Below are positions 43,651 through 55,572 of a stretch of 64,000 nucleotides of DNA, in pieces; position 1 is the first letter of the stretch, and every line of letters starts with the position of its first letter. Location: positions 974,765-1,038,764 of the forward strand of contig BCHU01000006.1 in assembly GCA_001599715.1 (NCBI GenBank). The letters are read 5' to 3'. Under the pieces are notes generated by a model. That model was not told where the DNA came from, ran no database searches, and saw nothing but the letters and a program-made list of their open reading frames with translations. Position numbers and translations under genes: made by a program. The stretch comes from Phaeotremella fagi. Its lineage: Eukaryota; Basidiomycota; Tremellomycetes; Tremellales; Phaeotremellaceae.

Positions 43651-46059
43651 TCAGATTCTTCCTTTTTGTACTGCTGCCAACGCATATGGATGAGAAACTT
43701 CTGCTGGGTCTGTAGCAGAAGGTACACTGTTTGGACTACTGAAGGAATTTGTAGAATAGCCTTTACTTAAACTAGTCAACAAAGGATGAGCCGAGTTGGC
43801 TTGTGATGATGAAGACGATGTGGTATTGTTGTCAACCGATGGTGACGAAGTAGTATCTACTCTTGGTGAGGGTTTATATCTTTCAGTTGAATTCGAATAA
43901 GAAGAAATCGGAGAAGTCAACGGATGTCGGGACGTGGGTATGGGTACCGGGGGTATATTTTGATCCTGGTTATGATCACCAGGATGACTGATGAAGGAAG
44001 TGAGTCGACTTGCCGGACTTTGTAATGCGGTCATATCTGAATCTCTAAGATTTCTCTCTGAAGGTGGTGCACCCATCACAGATATGATCGATGGGACCTG
44101 ACTAAACACTTTCGATCGTGACCGTTTAGGACCATTGCGAGATTGAGATTGAGATCTATCAGGTGAAGGTCTGGATGATTCACCTAATCTAGCTTTTTCT
44201 TCTTGGGCTGTTAACCATGTAGTGTTGGAGCCAGAAGGTCCGGTAGCCACAGGTGAAGATGGAGAAGCACGACTACTTTCTGAGAAAGTGTCGTAGGTAC
44301 CGTTCATTCCTGGTGTATATGCTGGAAGCACCGTATGTCTTTGATCGGATGCCAACAACACACTATCGACTGGCTTTAACCATTTCGATCGATTTTCATT
44401 AGTCGGAGAACGAGATTCTTGATTTTGAGTTTGAGAGGTGGTTTCCTGAATCATCTCTAAATTCGCTGTTCGAGATGCAGAAGGTGAAGTGGCATAAGGT
44501 AACATCGAACCTGAGTGATGAGTCGGGCTCCTCGACTCCCCACCGGGGGAAGTCGAACCGATTCCAAAACCTGAACCAGCAGGTCCTTGTGCACTGAAAT
44601 GTCTTCCTGAAAGCTGTTGATTCAGAGCTTCAGCATAACTAACGAAAATCTCGGTTGAACTTTCTTCCAATCCAATTTCTGAATCTGTCGATCCAGAAAA
44701 TCTCTTTCTTTCACTGAAAGCACTTCCGGTCGTTCCACTTCTTAACACTGGATTTCTCGAGTCGTTGGAGTTGAGTTGTTGGGAGCGGGATTGGGATTTT
44801 GATTTTCGTCGACGTCTGACTCTTAGATATAGGTAGAGTACTAGGCCTAAGATGAAAAGTAGGACTAGAAGTGGTACTACCAAAAACGAGACGAGTTTGC
44901 CGACTAGTGAACCGAGGAAGCCTTGAGATGACGGTGATGTTCTGAAAGAAATTAGCTGTGCTCCGCTGCATAGTATCTACAGTACCTACAGTTGAGAAAC
45001 GGTGTTGGAATCGGTAGTAACAACAATATAATCTAATGACAACTTTCTGTTTTCCAGATTGGTAAGAGTGATATTGTTAAGAGCGTCGGTTGGGAGATTC
45101 GTTTGAAACCAGAGTAGGTCATTTGCCATTGCCCAAGGTGAAGTCAGATTCAGGTAGGGAGCAACGACTTGACCATTGAGAGTCAAGGAAGCTGAACCGT
45201 AATCTGGTCCCACATTTCCGTAGATGTAGATCGAGGATGCTAGATACGGTCAGTTGTTGGATCAGATTGCATTGTTCGACTACCTACCTGGACTCGAGAG
45301 TGACACTGTCGAACCTTGCTTTTGAGTTAAACTCAAACTCCCATCCAAATCAGTCGATAAACTGTTCACCTCGCTTAATCCACTTGAACCAGTACCAGTA
45401 CTAGATCCAGCAACCAAATGCGTCCAATCTCCATTATAATTCAGCTGAACACTTCCAGAACTACCTTGAAACCCATCGTCAATAGTGGCATTACCGAATC
45501 CAGCAGGATCAGATGGTCTTGTTCCTTGAACACCCCAAAAGATGAACTCTGATGGATTCACGATGGCGCCTGTGTTGATGACAAACCTGTGCATCCCAAA
45601 GGGTAGATTAGATACAGTGAAGGGAAGGTAGGTTGATGCTTGACCGGTGGTACTGGTAGTGTTTGATGAGCAAGCTACTTTGGGTGAGGTCCCGTTAATG
45701 GTAATCGTTGATTGACAAGCGTTAAAGGTAGGCGCTAGGATCGTCAAAGTCGATGCTATTTGTCTCTTAAGCTAAAAGGGTTTCGTTCAAGTTTTGGACA
45801 CTTACCGGATATATTAAACGAAATGGTAGAGTTGCTGATAGTATTTAGATGTAACGTTTGATCGAAACCATTTGATTCAAGGGAATATCCAGCAGTCCAA
45901 GAAGAAGTGGTTGCCGAGGATGAAGGACCAGCATAAGATATTAAAGGTGAACTAAATAATCAGCAAAGCAACACATACATCTACTCACCTATCAGGAACA
46001 AAGAAATTCGAACTATCTCTACGTATTATATCTGATTTTTTCGTTTTGAGGGTTTTCAT
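43651..46059 (-). CDS. Single-pass surface protein: beta-sandwich ectodomain, TM, long Ser-rich tail; 5 exons
   Basis: Exons 46059-45989, 45951-45806, 45755-45288, 45239-44990 and 44941-43651 give 741 residues. An N-glycosylation-rich N-terminal half (SNTTSTTG, LNLTS, NNITLTNLENRK) has the pattern of tandem galactose-binding-like beta-sandwiches found in many basidiomycete membrane proteins (FNISGASTLTILAP; SIYIYGNVGPDYG). One TM helix (about residues 326-347, VVPLLVLLFILGLVLYLYL) is followed by RVRRRRK. A cytosolic tail of about 390 residues follows, Ser/Pro/Thr-rich with many short motifs. No cleavable signal is seen, so the TM may act as signal anchor, or an upstream exon is missing. A cell-surface sensor or adhesion role is speculative. 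Confidence 0.75.
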
Positions 46060-47089
46060 TATGTAAAGGAAAAGGTTGATTATAACCGCATACGAGAAGA
46101 AAGAAAGCTAAAGCAAGCTACCAGAGCTTTTTATATAACTTCCTCTATAACCAGAGGTCTCGAGACTGCGTAAGCCGAAACTTGGTGTTACGAGTTGTAC
46201 AGTGTGTTGAGCAGTAACTAAGCCACCAGTCGTCAAGCAAACAGTAGTTAAGGTTTATGCGGTTTATGATAACCTTTTCTCTCAGTGTAGTCTTGGCTTT
46301 GTTCTCTGAACGGTCACCGAAAGACTTTTCGTCAAAAGATTTAAACTGGAAGTGGAAATAGTTGTTTGTTTGGTTGTTTAAATAGATTTGTTTGAATGGT
46401 TTCGTTCTTTAACCCAGATCTTACATAAACCTCTGACTTAAATTTCCCACCTATTCAAACAGCACGTCGACTGTGTGACAGTGAGAATCAAGATTTTCAT
46501 GGAGTCGATTCATGAAAGGAAATGAAAAAGGATCTTAAACTATGGGGGGACACAGAGCTCTCAGAAAGGAATGGATTTCGTAAAAGAGATACCATTGACA
46601 TTCTCACGCGTCGGTCGGTATCCAAGTAAGTCCTATTCATGGGTCCGTTCGCCACTATGCTCGGACACCTTATGTTTCATCTGGTAAGATATCGTTTCAT
46701 CCCTTCCTTATTATTCTTATTTTATACTTGAATCTTTGGGAGGTAAGGGGTGTAATTGGAGGTGTAACAGATTACAACTTGATAACCTCGGGCGCTTTTT
46801 GAGTGTTGCGCCAAACGTGAAAATATAGCGGTTCAACGAAATGTTGATATTTTCGTCGCTGGTCGATTTTGTCTGACTACTTGATAGAATGTAAGCTTCT
46901 GTAAATGTGGGATGGGAGGAGAATAGTATTTAAAAATCCCATTGCAAAGGTTAGCCTGATGTAGCCAGGAAACCAACACGATCTTACTCACAAGCGCCAC
47001 AATTCTTCGAAAAGATCTGAACGGCTAATAACATCCCGAATATTGTTGACATTTGAACCAAACAGTAAACGTCAAGTCATATTTGAAAC
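46060..47089. promoter_or_regulatory. 1-kb divergent intergenic region
   Basis: This stretch lies between the divergent surface-protein and Zn2Cys6 genes. It is large relative to others here, which fits complex regulation. No frame, repeat or RNA gene recognised. Confidence 0.45.
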
Positions 47090-48935
47090 ATGATAAGAAC
47101 ATTCGAAAGCGACACAGAAGCCATACAACCCAAAAAGAAGAAATTTCGTAGAACTCGTGGTCAAGGTTGTGAAACTTGTCGAAGGTCAGTAAATTTTGAA
47201 TCTGGACTGAGCGTTCACTTAAACCAACCAAACGCTAGACGTCGAAAGAAATGTGATGGGATCGATCAAAGTTTTGGAACTTGTTTAGGATGTAAAAGGA
47301 ATAATTTCGTTTGTTTGCCTTGGGGATCTGAAGATGATTCTCTCCCGTCACGACAACCTGGTCGTGTGGTTAAAGGGGGTCCGGTGGTACGTTTTTGATT
47401 GTCAAGGTTTATGATGAATCTGCTGATCTCTTGACTAGCTTGGGGATTCTCTTATTGCTAGAAGTCAAGATGGTACATTCCTCTCGCCAATTCCTGTACC
47501 AGTGTCAACGGGAAGTCAAGAACATCATACCGATGAAAATCAACAACCAGCATTCGATATTAATTCTCATCAGAAATTGTTGGAATTTTATCTAGATATT
47601 GCAGATTCATGGTTACCAACCTACGAACCTGGATCGGAAAATCCCATAAGAACAGCGGTAGCAGCATTGCATCGTTCGTATTATAGTACGATGATACAAT
47701 GTGCAGTTGCTTCAGCGTATCTACGACGAATGAGAGAAATCACAGTGAATCAATCGGATGCAAACGATATTCAGGTTTTGGGGATCGATGAAGAGTTGTC
47801 TTTGGTTAACAGAGTTCGAGAATATGTCATTTCTAACCCCGAGGAATTGGAGATTGCGAATAAATTATGGATCGTCGTTGATCTACGTGAGTTTCGAGGG
47901 ATTGATTTCAACTCATGCTGTTACAGAATTATACCACTACGTGACGTCTTCTTGTCAAGCTGGGCTTGATATTCTGGATATAGGGAATTCAATTATTCTA
48001 GAAGAGTATGGAGAATGGCCTGAATTACATATACCGTATCTCTTTCGACAACATACGTTTGGGATACGGATTTTCGCTTTAGCTGATCTGAGTCGATGTT
48101 TGGTCGATCAAGGTCGAAGGGCGGTGTGCGTGTCAACGGTTTCGTTACATTATAGCTCGCTAACCCCAGATTTAGGTTCATTTTCGGTTCAACTGATTCA
48201 GATAAAACGTCTGATGTGATCCCACCAAAAATGGCATTAGGTGAAGGAGATTCATCATTGGTGCCAGCAAGTGCTTGGCTTGGTATACCTGCCGACATAA
48301 TGGTTAGATTAGCGGATACCATTGATTTAATCGCGGATATTCGAGAAGCTAATGAGGACGACGTTCCAATGGATGGCGATACCAATTCTCTTTCAAGTGA
48401 ATTCAGAGGTAGAGCGGATCAAATTGAATATCTCATTAGATCGAATGTACCTTCTTTCGAGGATGTTGATCCTAGTGTTCGAGAATTTGAGATTACAACT
48501 CATGCAGTTTGGCGTACGGTGAGTGCATACATGTCAATATCAAATTACTAACATCATTCTCAGACAACTCTGATAATCTTATATCAATCAGCTCACAGAG
48601 CCGGACCCCTCCATCCAATCCTAAGAGACTGCTACCAAACCCTCCGTCAAAACCTTCCCTACCTAACGAAAAGATGTCAATCTCCCATCTCAATAACAAC
48701 AATAAATCTCAAAGGTCATCTAGCATGTCCAATATTCTTTATCTCAACACTTGCGATCAATCACGAAGAGAGATTTTGGTGTCTGAATCAATTGGTTAGT
48801 TTGGGTCCTGAGATTTGTTGGAGGGAGAATAAATTTTTTATTGAGAGGTTGTGGGAGGAGATGGATTTGACTGGGTGGCCTCAGGATTGGCATCGGGTTT
48901 TGAAAAAGTTTAAGATGACTGTAGCTTTTTATTGA
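47090..48935 (+). CDS. Zn2Cys6 (GAL4-type) fungal transcription factor, 6 exons
   Basis: Exons 47090-47184, 47239-47386, 47439-47886, 47927-48125, 48176-48518 and 48564-48935 give 534 residues. The DNA-binding cluster is complete: Cys27, 30, 37, 47, 50 and 57 with spacing C-x2-C-x6-C-x9-C-x2-C-x6-C, preceded by a basic stretch (PKKKKFRRTRGQG). The remainder resembles the fungal-specific transcription factor 2 region (YYSTMIQCAVASAYLRRM; LEYGEWPELHIPYLF-type block) with helices through to KKFKMTVAFY at the end. Exon 4 end at 48125 was chosen so the frame continues into FIFGSTDSDK. The gene lies 393 bp upstream of a copper amine oxidase on the same strand, making that a candidate target. Confidence 0.88.
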
Positions 48936-49328
48936 GGTCGGGATGGTGTTTGGGGATTCGTATCAACTAGGTTTTGGGCCATGATACTATGGTATACAAG
49001 TAGCATTACGCACAGACCATTCTGCCACGTTCGTCTCTCTTGATATTTGAAGAATGCATATGTTACATCTAATCGACAACAACATAACGATAATCTAGAC
49101 CCAATCCCTCATCGGAAACTCAATTTCCTCAGTTCCGAAATTCAATGTTATTGAAAGCCCTAACCGCGCTGAACATCAGCTAACCGCGCCAGAACCCATT
49201 TAACCGCGCAATGATAAGTATCTATCCAATTGGCTCAAGAGTCCAGCCATAACCATAGATCCAAGGAATGAATACATATATAAGGAAAGCCTTGTAAAGA
49301 AAAAACAATCCCTCATCGCATATACAAA
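48936..49328. promoter_or_regulatory. Amine-oxidase promoter region
   Basis: This 393-nt interval separates the Zn2Cys6 gene and the amine oxidase. It contains three TAACCGCGC boxes (49161-49209), a TGATAAG GATA-factor site (about 49212-49218) and a TATATA box near 49276. Listed separately below. Confidence 0.6.
49161..49209 (+). promoter_or_regulatory. Three TAACCGCGC direct repeats at 20-bp period
   Basis: Copies at 49161-49169, 49181-49189 and 49201-49209 are identical over nine bases, at exactly 20-bp intervals. The intervening eleven bases differ, so this is not a simple tandem duplication. The reverse complement GCGCGGTTA contains the CGG triplet favoured by Zn2Cys6 proteins. They lie 120-168 bp upstream of the amine oxidase start codon. 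Confidence 0.75.
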
Positions 49329-52217
49329 ATGACCCATCACCCACTTGATTCACTTACACCGACTGAAATCGAGACGGCATGTTTCGTTACCCGAACCTAC
49401 GCCCTCGAGAAGAATAATCTACAAGCGATCAAATTCGTCGCTACGTTCACCTTACCACCACCTAAAATTGAGGTTCTTCAATATCTGAAAGACGGGGTAG
49501 CGTTAGCTAGAAAAGCTGAAGTTCATTTGATAGATGTTTTGACTGGGTAAGTTGGAGTCCGCTATCACCGTTCTGCTTTATAACTGATGACCACATAGGT
49601 TGACTCACATCGCTATCGTTAATCTTGACTCTACCCCATCGGTGGAATCTTTGATATCAGCGAAGATAGGTGAACAACCTTGTTTGACACTTGAAGAACT
49701 CTGTTCTGCAGAGGACGCTATCAGAAACGATCCAGGTGTCTTGGCCAGGATCACGAAATTGGGTATCACACCTGATCAATTGTTCTGTGATGGGTAAGTT
49801 CAACCTTGAAATTTACTTGGACCGAGACGGTGATTTGATATTGATTTTCCTCGATTAGTTGGACTATCGGTTATGATGAACGTTTCCCTGCTAGTTTGAG
49901 ATTACAGCAGTGCATGACTTATGCTAGATTCGAGAAAGATAGTAACATCTATTCTCATCCTTTGGATTTCTATCCTGTAGGTCGATGTTGCACCTGAAGA
50001 AAGATATGTTTACTGACATGAACATCAACAGGTCGTCGACAGTAACACCCTAGAAGTCTTGGCCATAGGTAAGTCCAAATCCCAATCCGACACCAAATCC
50101 CAGTCCCAAATTAACACCCAACCCCTCCAGACGTCCCAGCCAAAAGAGACTCCAAAGGAAAAATAATCGGTACAGCAGGTCAAATCCCTTCTATCGAATC
50201 CACAAAACAAGCTTCATCAACAGACGAACCCACCCAATTCCCAACCAGAAGATTCGAATATCTACCAGAATTCTTGTCTTCGGTTGGAATCAAGGAGAGA
50301 GAGGATTTGAAACCGTTGATCATCACTCAACCTGAAGGTGTTAGTTTCACTTTGGACGGGAACGTTTTGGAATGGCAGAAATGGAAGATGCATATTGGGT
50401 TTCATTATCGGGAGGTGTGTTTTGAGTGTTTATCTTGTATTGTGACTTGAACTGATGATTTTTCGTTTTTGGTGTAGGGTCTCGTACTTTCTACCGTTTC
50501 TTATAACGATGCTGGAAACGTTCGACCTATCTTCTATCGTGTCTCCTTGGCTGAGATGGGTGGGTTCGAATCTCGACCGCTGTTATGTTTACTGACAATC
50601 TTACTCTTCAGTCGTACCATACGCTGATCCAGAGGTATGTCGAGGAGTATCTACGACGAACCCAACTGATTTCTTTTTAGTGGCCGCACCCACGTAAATT
50701 CGCTTTCGACGTTGGAGAATACGGTCTCGGAGTTTTGGCCAACGAATTATCTTTAGGATGCGATTGTAAAGGTGTCATCCAGTAAGTTATACATTCATTC
50801 ACAAACGTGTAGATCATCTACTGATTGCACTTAGATATCTCCCAGGAGCGTTCGTTGATCACGCAGGAAAAGCCGTGGTTCTCAAGAACGCTATCTGTAT
50901 CCACGAAGAGGATGCAGGTTTGTTATTCAAACATAGCGATTACAGACCTGGTGGACGAGCTCATTCGGTCAGATCCAGACGTTTGGTAGTCTCTATGATC
51001 TGTACTGTTGCTAATTACGAGTATGCCATGTGAGTGATTTCGTCGTTTGAGGTGGGACCATAAACTGAAAGTGTTATAGTTACTGGAACGTAAGCCGACT
51101 TCGATCATCAAAATTCATAAACTAATCTCATACAGTTCTACCAAGACGGAAACGTTTCATTGGAAATTAAACTCACCGGTATCTTAAACTTATCACTCCT
51201 AGGTGAAGGCGAAAGTACAGGTGGTTACGGTACAGAAGTAGCTCCCCAAGTAAGTCAAATTTATCTCCAACAAACCCTGATCCCCTGCTAACCCACGATT
51301 CCCAGATCAACGCTCAATACCATCAACATCTCTTTTCACTGAGAATCGACCCAATGATCGACGGTCTCGATAACACAGTCGTTCAAACTGATATCGTCCC
51401 TTCTGCATATCCTACGGGTTCACCAGAGAATTTCGCCGGTAACGCTTTTACCACTGAGAAAGATTATCTTGAGAGTTCAGGTGGATTTGATGCTGAAGCT
51501 ACGAAACAACGTTATTGGTCGTGAGTTACCAAGCTGGAATTCCACACATTCAATATTGACTCTGCCTCAGATTCGTTAACGAGAATAAAAAACATTATGC
51601 CAGTAAACAACCAATCGGTTATAAAATGATGACCAAGGATGTAAGTGATTCTTCAACAGGTAGCCCCCACTTACAAGTCCCTAGACCCCACCACTCCTAA
51701 GTAAACCAGATAGTTGGGTGGCGAAACGTGCCCCCTTCAGTACCAAGACACTTTGGGTCGTACCTTACAGAGAAGAACGAATGCATCCAGCTGGTAAATG
51801 GGTACCCCAAACTCGAATCACTCCTGATGATTCGGTCGCTTACTGGGCAGAGAAGAATGAGAACGTTAGGAACACGGATGTATTGGCGTTCTTGACTTTT
51901 GGTGTTACTCATATCCCAAGACCTGAGGTGGGTTGTACATCTAGTGAATAGGCTTGAATGGTGCTGATTTGATACTATAGGATTTCCCGGTTATGCCGCA
52001 AGAAACTTGTATGGTCATGTTCAAGCCTGTTGGGTAGGTTGAGTCTTTTGAAGTGGTACTGACTGGAATAAGATTCTTTGAACAGAACCCTGCATTGGAC
52101 GTCCCATCGGGACAAGATGTTCATTCTAAATACGCTGATAAAGTAACAACAACCACTAATGGGATCACCAATGGAGTTGCTAGTCTAAGTGTCAACGGTG
52201 GATGCTGTAGTAAATAA
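49329..52217 (+). CDS. Copper-containing primary amine oxidase, 16 exons
   Basis: Exons 49329-49546, 49599-49793, 49859-49976, 50032-50068, 50131-50414, 50478-50559, 50612-50634, 50681-50781, 50835-51029, 51080-51089, 51136-51249, 51306-51520, 51571-51640, 51685-51927, 51981-52033 and 52073-52217 give 700 residues, normal for the family. It oxidises primary amines to aldehyde, ammonia and hydrogen peroxide. The active-site base lies in FDVGEYGLG, the TPQ precursor Tyr414 in NYEY, the copper ligands are HQH in [12 protein letters not shown], and the third His is in THIPRPEDFPVMP. Exon 10 is only 10 nt (residues YWN region) and exon 7 is 23 nt. The C-terminus (NGGCCSK) lacks an SKL-type signal. 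The gene probably serves use of amines as nitrogen source. Confidence 0.96.
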
Positions 52218-52525
52218 AATAGATAGTATTTGTATGTATGGTCGTTGCGTAATATCCATGAGGTCATCGCATCGGTCAAATTTAATTATTCAGTCACGGC
52301 CGGTGCCTGATCAAGCCCAAACACCCCACCCGGCTGCATTTCTTGTGGGGACGACTTACGCACGAGACCATTCCACGTGGCTTCCCCATGAAGTTTCTCC
52401 CCATCAATTTGAACGAGGCGTTTTCGTTGGGGTTGGTCATTGTGGGAGACGTAGATATTTAGTTGTAGTTGTTTTAGTTTTAACCAAATTACTTTCATTC
52501 ACTTCATATACCCAATCTCACTACC
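52218..52525. other. Intergenic region
   Basis: A 308-nt spacer between head-to-tail genes. GTGCCTGATC and CACGTGG (about 52375) are visible. No gene recognised. Confidence 0.4.
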
Positions 52526-53134
52526 ATGTATTCAACAGCAACCTCTTCATCTTCTTACTATCCAACACCAAAATCATCACCAACCGATAGTGACAGTGGT
52601 AGTGGTAGTGGATCCGACAATGAATTTGGATTCGACAACGAGAACGAGTTAGACATTGAAGCTCATTTACGAAACGGTTCACAGATGGGTAGAACACTGA
52701 GTTCAGAAGGTTGTGATCAAGAGATGAACTATCATGTCTCACCAAAAATCAATAACCAATCACCACCCAAAGCAACCAATACCACCTCCAACTCGAATGT
52801 CAATAAACAAAGACCGTTAACGTCCTTAACATCAATTAACCCCAACTCCAACTCCACCACCAACTCCAATTCCAAAACTCAACCACGTCCGCCGGTCTCT
52901 TCGATCAATCTACCAAAATCACAACCCCTCTCACGAACGCTATTCGCTAGGATGGCATCGAACAACGGTGGAATGGGATTCACCAATTCTTCTTGTTTCA
53001 ACCAAATCCCTCATGCTGGTATGACCAACTCCAACAAGAAGAAGGGTAGTTCACAGAAATTAATCATCCCCACTAAAGGTTTCAGAACTACTTTCGAATT
53101 GGATCTTACCGCTAGCGAATTCGCTAGACGTTAG
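52526..53134 (+). CDS. Ser/Asn-rich hypothetical protein, 202 residues
   Basis: Single exon. The first 150 residues are disordered (SDSGSGSGSDNEF, NPNSNSTTNSNSKTQ). The C-terminal 55 residues look more constrained, with QPLSRTLFARMASNNGGM, KKGSSQKLIIPTKGFRTTF and ELDLTASEFARR, which may be a short binding segment. A pyrimidine-rich leader and good context precede the start. No family recognised. It could be a regulatory or nuclear protein, but nothing in the sequence proves it. Confidence 0.55.
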   Translation: MYSTATSSSSYYPTPKSSPTDSDSGSGSGSDNEFGFDNENELDIEAHLRNGSQMGRTLSSEGCDQEMNYHVSPKINNQSPPKATNTTSNSNVNKQRPLTSLTSINPNSNSTTNSNSKTQPRPPVSSINLPKSQPLSRTLFARMASNNGGMGFTNSSCFNQIPHAGMTNSNKKKGSSQKLIIPTKGFRTTFELDLTASEFARR

Positions 53135-53860
53135 ATGATGGTTTCGATAATGTTTGTTTATGTTCCGGTCATTAAACAAACGTATTAAACTCTCATACAC
53201 CGATAATTTCCCTACCCCTATGTTCATACAACGATGATACGACTATACTCCAGCATATCCTATTCAACACATACATCAACCAGGTCCAACAACGAAACCA
53301 ACGATATAAAATTAAAATTCGAGTTCGAAACGAAAAATTTCCCAAAACAACGCTTCATTAATGTCCCCTCTCACTCAACCACACACAACTATACCCATCA
53401 ATTCAATTCATCCAAACACATTATACTCAAACCCTCTGTAACCATTCAACCCAGTAATGTAAAATAACGGTACTTTTTTTAGGATTTAGACGAAAGCGGA
53501 AGTGGAAGCTGGGAAGGCAAGGGAAGAATAAAGGAAGGATAAAAGATGAAAAACAGTCAATGATCATGAGAAGTTTACTTTCTATTGATTGGAGATTCCA
53601 GAAAACAGTTGATAAACACGCAATTCAAAGTAACTTGTAGGCCTTACATGCAATTTGTTATATACTCCAAAAGTGATCTGACGACGAAATCAATGAAATC
53701 GTCCAATTCCATGGAAATCGGATGAAAATCCAGAATCTCATGTTCGTAAATGAATACATCTAAAGTGAAAGGGGATTGAATTCTTATATAAGGATCTACC
53801 TATAAACCATCAAACCAAAAAAGAAAAACGTCAAACAACAAACAAAAATCTAAACACAGT
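53135..53860. other. Intergenic region between convergent genes
   Basis: About 725 nt of AT-rich sequence with an A-rich run (about 53520-53560). Only short frames of poor composition. Both 3' UTRs lie here. Nothing else recognised. Confidence 0.5.
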
Positions 53861-54860
53861 CTATTCCCCATTCCCATTCAACCATTCTTCAACGGAAACC
53901 TTAATCCTCTCACTGACACTCTCGAAACTATCCAACGCTGGCCGAACATCCAAGCTGAAAACTGGATAACCGTTTTCATCAGGTGGAGCAGAATAGTAAT
54001 CTATCACATAACGTATTTCGGAAGTTTCGTTTGGGTTGGAAGGGTTCGGTCGGGTTACCAACCAATCGTGTCTGTCGAATGGTGGGATGGTGCTTTTGAT
54101 CGTTCATACATCAGTTTTTATCACTGGTTAAATTGGGTTAGGTTGGGGACTTACTTGAATTTCGAGGGGAAAAGTTTTCCAGCCCATAGATGGAATCTTG
54201 CTTTTGGGGAGAGGGTTCCTGGTTTACCTTGGAATCTTGCTAATTGAGATTGATCGCCACTGGGAAGGGTTAGCGAGATGAGAACGATGTCAAGAAAACA
54301 GAAAAGAAAAGAGGAGGTCGTAATCAAGAGCCGATGTCAAACCCCCCACTTGACTAAACTCACCCAGGCAACCTCTTCTCCCATCTCATAACCTCATCCC
54401 AAGCCCGTTCATTCAAAAAATTATGAATCTCCACCATAACCTCCACACTCTCTTCAGGGGTTTCCCATCCCTTCCTAACCAGCGCGTTATAGAATTGTTG
54501 CGGACTAGGATAATCCCATGTCCCACTTGGTTCATCAGCGTCCGGTCTAGGGATAGACGACTGAGTTCGATCAGTCGATAAATCGATTTTCTGATTTTCC
54601 TGTTTGGTCAATGAGAGATTTTTAGGGATTTGGTTGAGTGGATTGAGGGATTGAGGGGAATCGTGTTGGATGGGACATTTTGCTGGACCGTTGGTTGGGT
54701 TGGATCGAGGGGGTAGGGAGGCGTGGTCGATTGGACATTTCGCTGCTGATTTTGAGGAGGAGGGGAAATTCTTGGGGATAGGTGGATGATCTGCTGGGAG
54801 GGAGTTTTCATCGATGTATAAAGAAGGTGAAGAGGACGAAGAACCGATGTTGAATTTCAT
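53861..54860 (-). CDS. CYC3: Holocytochrome c synthase (cytochrome c heme lyase), 3 exons
   Basis: Exons 54860-54364, 54259-54155 and 54092-53861 give 277 residues. Two CP heme-regulatory motifs are present (KCPIDH at 41-46, KCPIQH at 61-66). The conserved core follows: WDYPSPQQFYNALVRKGWE, FLNERAWDEVMRWE, LARFQGKPGTLSPKARFHLWAG and PPFDRHDW, the last including the His implicated in heme handling. The end is YYSAPPDENGYPVFSLDVRPALDS. HCCS attaches heme to apocytochrome c in the mitochondrial intermembrane space. Its start codon is 158 bp from that of HSK3, so the two share a promoter region. Confidence 0.95.
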
Positions 54861-55018
54861 TTTGGGCGATGACAATAACCAAAAAGACAAAACAATCTGA
54901 AAACCGCACTGGCATTGAAAAATCGTTAAAAGGGCGGAACGAATAAGACCCCCTAAATCCAAAGTGCTGAATTCAACAACAACGTCCAATTCGCGTCCAC
55001 CACCACCAACCAACCACA

Positions 55019-55298
55019 ATGTCAAACCCAAACTCCACCCAAAACCTCAAATCAAGACATTACGCCGCCCTAGCCTCCCGTCTACGACATCTAGGTCATA
55101 ACCTCTCGGAAACTGAGATCCAACTTAAGAAGATGGCAGAGAGGTTGGACGCGATTTCGAGTTTGGGAGTTAGTTGTGGTTCACAGTGGGTTCTCTTTTC
55201 TTTTGGGGGATAGCGAGACTGATGCGAATAGGTTTATGGCTGTTTCTCGATTACTTGATGAGGAGTTACGTGTTGATTTACCTGATTCGCGGAGTTGA
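55019..55298 (+). CDS. HSK3: DASH/Dam1 complex subunit Hsk3, 2 exons
   Basis: Exons 55019-55185 and 55232-55298 give 77 residues, the right size for this tiny subunit. The pattern RHYAALASRLRHLGHNLSET, then ERLDAISSLGVSCGSQFMAVSRLLDEE, matches the Hsk3-like family as I recall it from fission yeast (RHY, LG, FM.ASK motifs). Hsk3 is part of the DASH/Dam1 ring that couples kinetochores to microtubules. It is divergent from CYC3 and convergent on pyruvate carboxylase. The splice joins CGSQ to FMAV in frame. Confidence 0.8.
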
Positions 55299-55572
55299 TT
55301 GGGAGATTAGATTGGGATGACGGTGTATTCATATCATGTTGTATTACTTTTAATGATGATAACCCTTCATAACCTCAACGAATGGATAATCCAATATAAC
55401 ATCTGCAACAGACTGCGATTCACTGCGACCAATTAAACAAACTACTATTCATTCATTTCTTGATTCTTCCTCACATACACAAACACATGAACACTACGAA
55501 AATAAAAATCGATAAACAGCAAACCAAATCTTGAAAACTCTATTTCAATCCCTATTTCCACATCCACACAAA

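Noticed and set aside
50560..50611. GGGTTCGAATCTC, like a tRNA B box
   Set aside because: It lies inside a normal 52-nt intron of the amine oxidase. No A box at the right distance and no acceptor stem could be built.
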